DNA of 64,000 bases from CAWINX01 sp963837585 (GTDB lineage: Bacteria; Actinomycetota; Thermoleophilia; Solirubrobacterales; 70-9). The DNA lies in assembly GCA_963837585.1 (NCBI GenBank), contig CAWINX010000004.1, positions 558,001 through 622,000 on the forward strand. Direction: 5' to 3'. Under the pieces are notes generated by a model, which was not told the DNA's origin, ran no database searches, and saw only the letters and a list, made by a program, of their open reading frames with translations. Position numbers and translations under genes: made by a program. Of this stretch, positions 34,343-43,133 are shown in pieces (the stretch's first letter is position 1; the number at the start of each line of letters is the position of its first letter).

Positions 34343-35202
34343 ATGGCGTTATCACCGGCCACGATTCGACATCCAGGCTCCTGATCGCCTGCCCCGATCG
34401 CCCGGGCCTGATCGCCACCGTCAGCGGCTTCCTCGCCGACGCGGGGCTCAACATCGTCGATGCCGACCAGCACTCCAGCGGCGAGGGACGGCTGTTCATG
34501 CGGATGGTCTTCGACTCGGCGCCGGACGCCGAGCGGGAGGCTCTCTATGACCGCTTCGAGGCGGAGGTGGCGCGGCCGCTCGAGATGGACCACCGCTTCG
34601 CGGAGGCGGCCGAGCGCAAGCGGCTGGCGATCATGGTCTCGCGCGAGGACCACTGCCTCTCCGACCTGCTCTGGCGCTGGCGAAGCGGCGAGCTCGGCGC
34701 CGACCTGGTCGCCGTGGTCTCCAACCACCCCGACCATGCCGCCCAGGTCGAGTCGCTGGGACTCCCCTTCCACCACGTGCCGGTCGAATCGGGGGACAGG
34801 GCGGCCGCGGAGGAGCGCGCCCTGGAGCTGTTCGGCAAGCTCGACCTCCTCGTCCTCGCCCGCTACATGCAGGTGCTCTCCGCCGACTTCCTCGAGCGCC
34901 TCGACGCGCCGGCGATCAACATCCACCACAGCTTCCTGCCCGCCTTCGTCGGCGCCGACCCCTACCGCCGCGCCCACGAGCGCGGCGTCAAGCTGATCGG
35001 CGCCACCGCCCACTACGTCACCGAAGAGCTCGACGCGGGCCCGATCATCGACCAGGACGTGACCCGGGTAAGCCACCGCGACGAGGTCGACGACCTGATG
35101 CGGATCGGCCGCGACATCGAGCGCCTGGTGCTGGCCCGGGCGGTCAAGGCCCACCTCGACGACCGCGTGCTGCTCGACGGCGCCCGCACTGTGGTCTTTT
35201 AG
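34343..35202 (+). CDS. purU: formyltetrahydrofolate deformylase, frameshift near the start
   Basis: Releases formate from 10-formyl-THF for purine synthesis balance. N-terminal ACT domain (LLIACPDRPGLIATVSGFLA) and C-terminal formyltransferase fold with NIHHSFLPAFVGADPYRRAH and IGATAHYVTEELDAGPIIDQ, a PurU hallmark. The first ATG in a plausible place (34343) is out of frame with the ACT domain; one missing base near 34373-34379 restores a 286-residue protein of normal length. The stop lies 2 bases before the P450 ATG. Confidence 0.88.
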
Positions 35203-35204
35203 CG

Positions 35205-36556
35205 ATGAGCGGCCGCCTCGCTACCGCCCGGCTCCAGGCTTCCGGCCACCGCCCAGGCGCTCACCTACGCGCGCGACCCGCTCAAATTCCTGATCCGCCA
35301 CCAGCGCCGCTACGGAGATGTCTTCACGATCTCCTTCCCCTTCTTCAAGCACCTCGTCTACGTCGCCGACCCGGCGCTGGTCAAAGCGGTCTTCACCGGC
35401 TCGCCGCAGCAGTTCCACGCCGGCGAGGCGAACGCGACGGTGCTGGAGCCGGCGCTCGGCCCGAACTCGGTGCTGACGCTCGACGAAGCGCCGCACATGC
35501 AGCAGCGCAAACTGCTCCTCCCCCCTTTCCACGGCGAGCGGATTCGTCGCTACGGGGAGCTGATTCGCGAGGTGACGCTGGGTGAGATGGAGAGCTGGCC
35601 CGTCGGCGAGCCCTTCTCCCTGCGCCCCCACACCCAGCGGATCACCCTCGCCGTAATCATGCGCGCCGTCTTCGGCGTCCACGACGAAGGGCGGCTGACG
35701 CGCTTCGAAGGGCTGATCGAGACCTTCAGCGGTCGCGTCAACCTCGTCACCGCCTTCCCACCCCTACGGCGCGACCTGGGGCGCTGGAGCCCGTGGAGGC
35801 GCTTCGTGCAGGCCCGCGAGGCGCTCGACGAGTTCATCTACGAGGAGATCGCGCAGCGGCGGGCGGAGGGCGACGGGCGAGGATCGCGACGACGTGCTCT
35901 CGCTGCTGCTCGCGGCGCGCCACGACGATGGCAGCCCGATGGGTGACGAGGAGCTGCGCGACGAGTTGGTCACCGTGCTCGCCGCCGGCCATGAGACGAC
36001 CGCAACCGCGCTGGCCTGGGCGATGGAACGGCTGCTGCGCGCCCCGCGCGCGCTGGAGCGGCTGCGCGAGTCGATCGCCGCCGGCGAGGACGAGTACCTC
36101 GACGCGACGATCAAGGAGACGCTGCGGGCGCGACCGGTGATCGTCGACGCGGCGCGCAAGCTGACCGCGCCGGCGACGATCGGCGGCTACGAGCTTCCCA
36201 CCGGGACCTACGTGATGGTCGGGACCGCGGCGCTGCACTACCGGGAGGACCTCTTCCCCGAGCCGGACGAGTTCAGGCCGGAGCGCTTCCTCGGCGACGA
36301 CACCCCCGACACCTACACCTGGACTCCCTTCGGCGGCGGGGTGCGCCGCTGCATCGGCGCCGCCTTCGCCGAGTACGAGATGCGGGTGGTGCTGCGCGCG
36401 ATCTTCGAGCGGGCCGACCTCAGCGCCCCCGATCCGAAGCCGGAGGCGCCCCGGGTGCGCAACATCACCGTCGCCCCCGGCAGGGGCGCTCGCGTCGTCT
36501 TGGACCGGCCGCTGCGGCCGGCGCCCGAGCGTGCGCACGCAGCTGCGGCCGCCTGA
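35205..36556 (+). CDS. cytochrome P450, frameshifted twice
   Basis: About 450 residues after two corrections (near 35220-35224 and 35877-35880). Core P450 motifs are present: I-helix LAAGHETTATALAWAM, ExxR in IKETLRARP, and the haem loop FGGGVRRCIGAAFAEYE with the axial Cys. The N-terminus (LTYARDPLKFLIRHQRRYGD) resembles soluble actinobacterial P450s of the CYP138/CYP140-like groups. Substrate unknown. It follows purU with almost no gap. Confidence 0.9.
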
Positions 36557-36581
36557 GTCGCCGCGGGCGTAACCTGCCGGT

Positions 36582-37088
36582 GTGGAACGCGAAGAGCTGC
36601 GCTCGATCCAGGCGCCGCTGAAGCAGCGCTACGAGGACGAACCGGAAGCCGCCCGGGTGACCCTGGCCGCAAGCGGCGAGCTGGGCGAAGGCGTCTCCTG
36701 CTCTGTGGACACCGGACGGGCGATCGCCGAGGCGGGGCTGCATCCGGCCTCCGGCGGCGACGGCTCGCTGCTCTGCTCGGGCGACATGCTGCTCGAGGCC
36801 CTTGTCGCCTGCGCCGGGGTGACGCTGCGGGCGGTGGCTACCTCGCTGGGGATCGCGGTTGAATCGGGAACGGTGACCGCCGAGGGCGACCTCGACTTCC
36901 GCGGAACGCTGGCCGTCGACCGCGACGCGGCGGTCGGCTTCACCGCAATTCGGCTGCGCTTCGAAATCGACACCACGGCCGGCGAAGAGGAAATTTCGAC
37001 GCTGCTGAGGCTGACCGAGCGCTACTGCGTCGTCTTCCAGACTCTGACCCGGACCCCGGAGCTCTCCGCGACGATCACAGGGAACTGA
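36582..37088 (+). CDS. OsmC family protein
   Basis: 168 residues, OsmC/Ohr fold. Conserved catalytic cysteines are Cys77 in LEALVACAGVTLRAVA and Cys149 in ERYCVVFQTL. These thiol peroxidases reduce organic hydroperoxides. GTG start; its stop overlaps the start of the MBL-fold gene (TGATG), so the two are coupled. A redox partner may be the flavoprotein reductase or peroxiredoxin nearby. Confidence 0.9.
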   Translation: MEREELRSIQAPLKQRYEDEPEAARVTLAASGELGEGVSCSVDTGRAIAEAGLHPASGGDGSLLCSGDMLLEALVACAGVTLRAVATSLGIAVESGTVTAEGDLDFRGTLAVDRDAAVGFTAIRLRFEIDTTAGEEEISTLLRLTERYCVVFQTLTRTPELSATITGN

Positions 37089-38027
37089 TGGCGGGGCCGC
37101 TCCGCCACATCGGGGAGCTGGCGAAGGCTCGGGCGACGCGGCGCTCCAGCCGGCGGGAGGACATCGAGGCGATGGCCGAGTTGGAGGCAAGGCCTTTGGA
37201 GTTGCCGCCGGGCCTCGAGGTCGAGTGGCTTGGAGTGTCCGGGTACAGGCTCGGCTTCGAGGGCCAATCGCTGTTCATCGACCCCTATCTCTCGCGGGTT
37301 CCGTTTCGCGACCTCGTCCTCCGTCGCCCCACTCTGCCGGACCCCGCCGCCCTTGATCGCTACGCCGCGGCGCCGGGCAGGGTTGTCGGGGTGCTGGTCG
37401 GGCACACCCACTTCGATCACGCCGTGGACGCGCCGGCAATCGCTCGGCGCTTTGACTGCGACGCCTACGGATCGGACTCGCTGCTGACCCTGATGGGGCT
37501 GCACGGGCTCGCCGACAAGACGGTCGTGGTCGAGCCCTACCGCACCTACGAGCTGGGGCCGTTCGAGGTCAGCTTCACGCCCAGCGTCCACTCGAAGCTG
37601 CTGCTCGGCCTCGCCGTTCCATACGACGGCGAGCTGACCTGCGAGCACCTCGACTCCCTCTCGCCCGGCGCCTACCGCTGCGGCCAGGTTTGGGGAATCT
37701 CGATCGAGGTCGCCGGGCTGCGCTTCTACCACCAGGGCAGCGCCAATCTCATCGACGACGCGGTCCGCGAGCGCGGCGTAGATGTCTTTCTCGCCGGCGT
37801 CGCCGGCCGCAGCTTCACCCGTGACTACTGGAAGCGCATCCTCCCCCGCCTCGATCCGCGCGCCGTCGTCCCCACCCACTACGACAACTTCTTTCGGCCT
37901 CTGGGCGACGAGATCGAGTTCGTCGCCAACGTCAAGCTCTCCGAGCTGCCCGAAGAGATCGGCGCGGTCAGCCGCGACATCGAGCTGGCCGCCCTGCCGC
38001 GCGCGGACTCCGCACTCAATTCTGTGA
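37088..38027 (+). CDS. MBL-fold metal-dependent hydrolase
   Basis: About 312 residues. Metallo-beta-lactamase motif HTHFDHAVD, later His in TPSVHSKL and FYHQGSANLIDD, and Asp/His near VVPTHYDNFF, the layout of UlaG/RomA-like hydrolases. The literal frame runs on to 38149 antisense to the next gene. A one-base excess between 38019 and 38024 would restore a stop at 38025-38027 and, on the other strand, a stop for the DUF1697 gene, so that end is given here. Confidence 0.85.
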
Positions 38028-38559
38028 AGTGCTTCTCGACGATCAGGTCGATCGTGCCCTTGGTGCGCCTGGTCGAGAGGCCGAGTAGGGCGTCGATCGC
38101 GTCGAGGTCGAGCGAGGAATCGAGCATGCCGCCGCTCGGCAGCCAGTAGAGCTCGCGGCCACGGAGGTCGAGCCGGTCTTCGTCGGTTGCCATCGCCAGC
38201 ACCTCGCGCCGAACCTTCGCGCTGGGCGCCTCGCGGAGCATTGAGACCTGGAGCTTGCCGGCGGACGCCTCAATCTGCTCCGGATCGAACGGCTCGTGGG
38301 ACGCGGCCTCCTTTACCTCCACGGAAGCGCGCAGGAAGACGGGCACCTCGTAGCCGAGCGACCCGCCCAGGCCCGCCTCGATCAACTCCGTGAGCGCCGC
38401 CGGATCGTCGCCGCCCGCGTCGAAGATCACGTTCCCGCTGGCCCGGAAGGTCGCGACTCCGTCGAGCCCCAACTCCTCGAACCGCGCCCGCAAATCCTCG
38501 TTCTTGATCCGTCGACCGCCGAGGTTCATCCCGCGCAGGAAGGCGACGTAGCGAGGCAT
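38016..38559 (-). CDS. DUF1697 family protein
   Basis: About 180 residues. Family start MPRYVAFLRGMNLGGRRIKN, then FRASGNVIFDAG and the middle VFLRASVEVKEA; the end GTIDLIVEKHFTE matches the usual DUF1697 C-terminus. Function of the family is unknown. The literal frame continues to 37879 on top of the MBL-fold gene; one extra base at 38019-38024 explains this (stop then at 38018-38016). ATG at 38559 gives the family N-terminus. Confidence 0.85.
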
Positions 38560-38647
38560 CGACCCCACCATACCCACCCGTGGATCCGACAAGTGACCGT
38601 CAGAGCAAGGTCAAATGTCGGAACGATGCGCCTGAGCGGATGAGTCC

Positions 38648-39211
38648 GTGGATATCGACTTCGGTCACCTGCCGCCCAACTTGCCGGTCCCCGAGGACGA
38701 CGGCGCCGCCGATCACCTGACCGGAACAGAAGTTCCCGCGCTCAGCCTCCCATCGACCGGCGGCGACCCGACCGACCTCGCCGAGCTCGCCCAGGAGCGT
38801 CTCGTCGCCTACCTCTACCCACGGACCGGCGTCCCGGGCGAGCCCTCGCCGGTCGGCTGGGACGACATACCCGGCGCCCGCGGCTGCACGCCCCAGAGCT
38901 GCGCCTTCCGCGACGCCCTCGTCGAGTTCAGCCGACTCGGGGCGACCGTCGTCGGAATCAGCGCCCAGAGCCCCGCCGAACAGGCGGAATTCGCGACCCG
39001 CGAGCACATTCCGTTCCCGTTGCTCAGCGACAGGGACCTGGCCCTCTCCTCAGCGTTGAGCCTCCCCGTCTTCGAGGCCGAAGGGATGACCCTCTATCGC
39101 CGCCTCACCTTCGTCGCCGAAGCGGGGCGCATCGTCAAGGTCTTTTATCCCGTCTTCCCACCGGACCGAAACGCGTCCGAGGTGCTCGACTGGCTGGGCC
39201 GCTCTCGCTAA
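38648..39211 (+). CDS. peroxiredoxin, AhpC/PrxQ-like
   Basis: 187-residue thiol peroxidase. Peroxidatic Cys80 and a second Cys85 lie in ARGCTPQSCAFRD, the five-residue spacing of PrxQ/BCP proteins; VAYLYPRTGVPG precedes and GISAQSPAEQAEFA follows. It reduces hydrogen or organic peroxides with thioredoxin. GTG start. It converges on tmRNA with a hairpin between the two 3' ends. Confidence 0.88.
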   Translation: MDIDFGHLPPNLPVPEDDGAADHLTGTEVPALSLPSTGGDPTDLAELAQERLVAYLYPRTGVPGEPSPVGWDDIPGARGCTPQSCAFRDALVEFSRLGATVVGISAQSPAEQAEFATREHIPFPLLSDRDLALSSALSLPVFEAEGMTLYRRLTFVAEAGRIVKVFYPVFPPDRNASEVLDWLGRSR

Positions 39212-39217
39212 TCCGTT

Positions 39218-39264
39218 CGGTGCAACGCTTTCTCCCCCTATGCGGGGGAGAAAACGTTGCACCG
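39218..39264. repeat. long hairpin, CGGTGCAACG family (copy 2)
   Basis: Ten outer pairs (CGGTGCAACG with its complement), a C-A mismatch, then ten inner pairs (TTTCTCCCCC), loop of 5 nt. It lies between the convergent 3' ends of the peroxiredoxin gene and tmRNA. Its outer sequence equals that of the hairpin at 21252 although the inner stem differs. Confidence 0.65.
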
Positions 39265-39268
39265 TTGA

Positions 39269-39626
39269 TGGAGGCGGCCGGATTTGAACCGGCGTCCGCG
39301 GCCGCGGTGCGAAGGCATCTACAGGTATAGCCGGCGCTTGATTCTCGTCTTCCGGGGTCCGCGCCGGCGGGCACTGCGGAAGCCAAAGCCCTCTGAAATT
39401 TCCCCTGGCGGACGGGGCGATCCGCCCGGGTGAGCCCGTTTCTGAAGCCGGTGCCCCTCCCCACGGGCGAGGGAGGACCGACTCTCATCGCCTAGGTTCT
39501 AGCTAGGCAGCGAGGGCGAACTCATGGTCCGCACGTATTGGTTTTTGCCGGTGTTTCACGAGGCCTCCGGCAACCTCGACCTGCAACCTTTCGCACGGAC
39601 CGACCACGTCGAAGCCTGTCGCCCCC
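39269..39626 (-). ncRNA. ssrA: transfer-messenger RNA (tmRNA)
   Basis: 358-nt RNA that rescues stalled ribosomes with SmpB. Seven acceptor pairs join the 5' GGGGGCG (39626-39620) and 3' CGCCTCC A (ends 39269); the T arm has GGTTCAAATCC. CCA is not encoded (TCA follows). The tag frame reads GCG GAC CAT GAG TTC GCC CTC GCT GCC TAG, giving ADHEFALAA with the usual ALAA end. A TACAAT -10 lies at 39649-39644. smpB is 3 kb away on the same strand. Confidence 0.93.
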
Positions 39627-39671
39627 GTGCTATGTCTGCTTCGATTGTACGGTGCGAGTGGTGATTCTCGG

Positions 39672-41042
39672 ATGACGGAGACCGAATTCGACGCAATCGT
39701 GCTCGGCGCCGGCCCGGCCGGCGAGGTCTGCGCTGGACGACTCGGCGAGGGCGGCCTCGAGGTGGCCCTGGTCGAGCAGGAGCTGATCGGCGGGGAATGC
39801 TCCTTCTATGCCTGCATGCCCTCGAAGGCCCTGCTGCGCCCCGGCGAGCTGCTCGATGAGGCGCGCCGCGTGCCGGGGGTTTCCGCGGCGGTGACCGGAG
39901 AACTCGACCCCCAGGCGGTGCTCGACCGCCGCGACGAGGTGGTCCACGACCTTGACGACAGCGGTCAGCTGCCCTGGCTCGAGGATCGTGGAGTCAGGCT
40001 GTTTCGCGGCGAGGGGAGACTGGTCGGCGAGCGGAGCGTGGCGGTCGGCGACGAAAAGTTGCTCGCTCGCCGCGCCGTGATCGTCGCGACCGGCAGCTCG
40101 GCCGCAATGCCGCCAATCGACGGCCTCGACTCGGTGGAGGCGTGGAACAACCGGCGCGGGACAACGTCGAAGCGGGTTCCCGCGAGCATGATCGTGCTCG
40201 GCGGCGGGCCAGTCGGGTCGGAGCTTGCCCTCGCCTGGTCCACCCTCGGCGCCTCGATCACCCTGGTCGAGGGCTCCGAGCGATTGCTGTCCCGAGAAGA
40301 GCCCTTTGCCGGCGAGCAGGTCGCTTCCGCTCTCCGAGAGGCTCATGGGATAGATGTGCGAACCGACGTCCTGGCCAAACGGGTCAGCTCGACGGAAGCG
40401 GGCGTCGCGGTCGAGCTCGGGGACGGCGACCTGATCGAGGCCGCCGAGATCCTCGTCGCGGTCGGCCGCAAACCGCGCACCGCCGACATCGGACTCGAGT
40501 CGGTGGGCGTCGAGCCTGGCGGCTTCCTCGAAACCGACGACCGACTGAGAGTCGCCGGGAGCGAGTGGCTCTACGCGATCGGCGACGTCAACGGCCGGGC
40601 CCTGCTCACCCACATGGGCAAGTACCAGGCGCGCATCGCCGCCGACAATGTCCTCGGCCGTGAGGTGACGGCGATCGCCGAAGCCGCCGGCTCACCCCGC
40701 GTCACCTTCACCGATCCCCAGGTCGCCGCGGTCGGGTTGACCCTGGAGGGGGCTCGGGAGAGGGGCATCGAAGCGCGAGCGGTCGATGTCGCGACCGACG
40801 GGACGGCGGGCGCCAGCTTCCAGGGGAAGGGCACCGGCGGGACCTCGCGGATCGTCGTCGACGAGAAGCGCAAGACGATCGTCGGCGCCACCTTCACCGG
40901 CTTCGAGACGGCGGACTTCCTCCACGCGGCAACCGTCGCGGTGATCGCGGAGGTCCCCATCGACCGCCTGCGCCACGCCGTCCCCAGCTTCCCCACCCGC
41001 AGCGAGGTCTGGCTAAATCTGCTCGAGGCCTACGGGCTTTAG
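39672..41042 (+). CDS. pyridine nucleotide-disulfide oxidoreductase (lipoamide dehydrogenase/mercuric reductase-like)
   Basis: 456-residue FAD flavoprotein. FAD motif GAGPAGEVCAGRL at 12-24, redox-active pair Cys43/Cys48 in GGECSFYACMPSKALLRP, NAD(P) motif VLGGGPVGSELALAW, second FAD motif WLYAIGDVNG and the C-terminal dimer segment LRHAVPSFPTRSEVW with the active-site His. The HxxPS-Px-SE pattern departs from the HPTLSE of lipoamide dehydrogenases, so the disulfide substrate may be different. ATG 39672 chosen from the family N-terminus. Confidence 0.9.
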   Translation: MTETEFDAIVLGAGPAGEVCAGRLGEGGLEVALVEQELIGGECSFYACMPSKALLRPGELLDEARRVPGVSAAVTGELDPQAVLDRRDEVVHDLDDSGQLPWLEDRGVRLFRGEGRLVGERSVAVGDEKLLARRAVIVATGSSAAMPPIDGLDSVEAWNNRRGTTSKRVPASMIVLGGGPVGSELALAWSTLGASITLVEGSERLLSREEPFAGEQVASALREAHGIDVRTDVLAKRVSSTEAGVAVELGDGDLIEAAEILVAVGRKPRTADIGLESVGVEPGGFLETDDRLRVAGSEWLYAIGDVNGRALLTHMGKYQARIAADNVLGREVTAIAEAAGSPRVTFTDPQVAAVGLTLEGARERGIEARAVDVATDGTAGASFQGKGTGGTSRIVVDEKRKTIVGATFTGFETADFLHAATVAVIAEVPIDRLRHAVPSFPTRSEVWLNLLEAYGL

Positions 41043-41045
41043 CCC

Positions 41046-42631
41046 TTAGACGCGGGAGCGGCTTTTCAGGTCGATCAGGACATCCTGGGGGAAGCCGGGA
41101 ACCTGATCGAGGTCATCGACCGAGCCGAAGCGGCCGAGCCGCTCGCGCTGGGCGAGAAGTCGCGTCGCCTGGGTTACCGAGAGGCCGTGGCCGCGCAGCT
41201 GCTCGAAGCTGACGGCATTGAGATCGATCGCGTCGCCCGCCTGGGGCCCTGCGGGCATCGGCGGAGGCGGAGGCGGGAATGCCGGCGGCGGCGATTGCGG
41301 CGCGACCGGGGGCGGCTGGGGCGGAGCGAAGGGGGCTGCGGCCGGGGGTTGGGGCGCCGGCGCGGGAGGGGCGAAGTTCTGGACGGACTGGACCACCGCC
41401 TGTTCGGCCTCCGCGGCGCGGAGCTCGGCCTCCCTGGCGCGCTCTTCGGCCTGGGCGACGCTGTCGTGGATCTCACGCAGGCGCCGCTCGCGCGCTGCCT
41501 CCTCTGACTTCAGCTGCGCCAGGCGTTGGGCTTCGGCGGCGCGCGCCTCGGCCGCTTTGGTGCGCTCCTCGATCTGGCGCAAACGCTCCTCCGCTGCCTC
41601 GATCGCACGATCGTTCGCCTCGCGCTCCTGCTGAAGGTGGTGCTCGGCCGTCTGCAGGTCGGCGGAAGGCGGCGGGGCGGTCGGGGTGACGACCGGCGGG
41701 GGCGGCGGTTGGACGGGGGGCTGTGCCTGCGGCTGCGGCACTCCGCGCTGGAGCTGCTCCGCCGCCTGAATGCGCTGGTCGGCCTCGGCCCGCATCCGCT
41801 CTTCCTCCTGGCGAATCTCCTCGACCCTGGAGCGAACCCGCTGCTCGGCGGCGGTGGCGTCACCTCCGACGGGGGCAAGTGGAGTCGGCGTCAGCGTCGG
41901 AGGGGGCGCGATCGGAGGGATGGCCTCGGTTGACGGTGGGGGAACCGCCTGCACAGGTGCGGGGACGGGCGGCTGCGGTTGGGCTACTCCAAGCGCCTGG
42001 TTCTCTCGTTGCAACAACTCGCGCTCCTGCGCGGCCCGCGCGGCGGCGAGCTGGCGCTCGGCCTTTGCCGCCTCCTTCTTGCTCGGCGCGACGCCCGGTG
42101 CCCGACGACTTCGGAGGCCGCTGCCCCTTGCGCTTGGACCTCTCCTCCCTGCGAAGCTTCGCCTGCTCCTGGCGCTCTTTGCGCAGTGCGACCCGCGCGG
42201 CTCTCTGCTGCTCACGGGCGATCCGGCGTTTCTCCTTGGCGCTCTGCGGGCCGGGACTCGGCACCGCCACCGGTGCGGGTCCTCCACCGGGCTGTCCGGG
42301 CGCTGGAGCGGGCGTCGGCGCGGCGGGCGGGACGGCGTTCATCTCTGCAGTCTGCGGCGGCGGCGGCCGGCTGCGGGGGGGCGGCCGGCGGCGGCTGCGC
42401 GGCGGCGGCCTTCTTCTTCTCCTTCTCCTTTGAACGCCGCTGGGTGATGTTGATCACCAGTAGGAGCAGGAGGATCGCGGCCAACAAAGCGGCGACGAAG
42501 TACTGGACATTGTCGCTGACGAAATTCCCCGCCTTGCTGGGAAAGGATTCGGCCTGCGCCTGGGCGGGAACGATCAGGGCCATCGCAACGAGTCCGGAAG
42601 TGGATAGCAGCGGGGCAAGGCGGGTACGCAT
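41046..42631 (-). CDS. membrane-anchored coiled-coil protein with C-terminal helix-hairpin-helix, frameshifted
   Basis: About 528 residues after two corrections (one extra base in the 7-base run at 42375-42381 and in the C3 run at 42094-42096). Order: signal peptide (LVAMALIVPAQAQA), membrane helix (YFVAALLAAILLLLLVINI), Lys/Glu/Arg-rich charged helix, Pro-rich linkers, a long Ala/Glu/Arg coiled coil (QIEERTKAAEARAAEAQRLA), Pro-rich linker, and a ComEA-like helix-hairpin-helix (DLNAVSFEQLRGHGLSVTQA; VDDLDQVPGFPQDVLIDLK). The tail could bind DNA. Family not recognised as a whole. It directly follows smpB. Confidence 0.7.
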
Positions 42632-42656
42632 TCCCTTGAATCCTTTCACATAGCGG

Positions 42657-43133
42657 CTATCTCATCCTGCCTTTGAACTCACGCTCCACCTCGCGCCGAA
42701 CATCGCGATCGGCGATCTCACGACGCCGGTCGCGACCTTCCTTGTTGCGGGCCAGGGCCAGCTCGACCTTGGCGCGCGGGCCCTTGAAGTAGATGCGGGT
42801 CGGGACCAGGGTGAGGCCTTTCTGGGCGGTCTTGCCGACCAGGCGCTCGATTTCAGCGCGGTGCAGGAGCAGTTTGCGGGGACGCTCCGGCTCGTGGTTC
42901 TCCCTGCTGGCCGGCGCATAGGGAGGGATGTGGAGGTGGCGCAGCCAGACCTCGCCGTCCTCGACCACGGCGTAAGCGTCGGTCATCTGCGCCTTGCCGC
43001 CGCGCAGCGACTTCACCTCGGTTCCGCGCAGCTCTATCCCCGCCTCCATCTTCTCCACCAGCTCGAAGCGATGGCGCGCCCGGCGGTTGGTAGCCACGTC
43101 GCCGGACTCCGGTATGCGCTGCTTCTTAGCCAT
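42657..43133 (-). CDS. smpB: SsrA-binding protein SmpB
   Basis: 158 residues, normal length. Motifs: NRRARHRFELVEKMEAGIEL, GTEVKSLRGGKAQMTDAYA, FLHIPPYAP-like LHIPPYAPASRENHEP and KLLLHRAEIERL, with a basic C-terminal tail. SmpB delivers tmRNA to stalled ribosomes. It starts 8 bases inside the rnr end and lies 3 kb upstream of ssrA on the same strand, the conserved pairing. Confidence 0.97.
   Translation of the reverse strand: MAKKQRIPESGDVATNRRARHRFELVEKMEAGIELRGTEVKSLRGGKAQMTDAYAVVEDGEVWLRHLHIPPYAPASRENHEPERPRKLLLHRAEIERLVGKTAQKGLTLVPTRIYFKGPRAKVELALARNKEGRDRRREIADRDVRREVEREFKGRMR

Noticed and set aside
41723..42653. Pro/Arg- or Gly-rich open frames on the plus strand
   Set aside because: They are antisense to the repetitive Pro-rich helix-hairpin-helix protein and show only low-complexity sequence.
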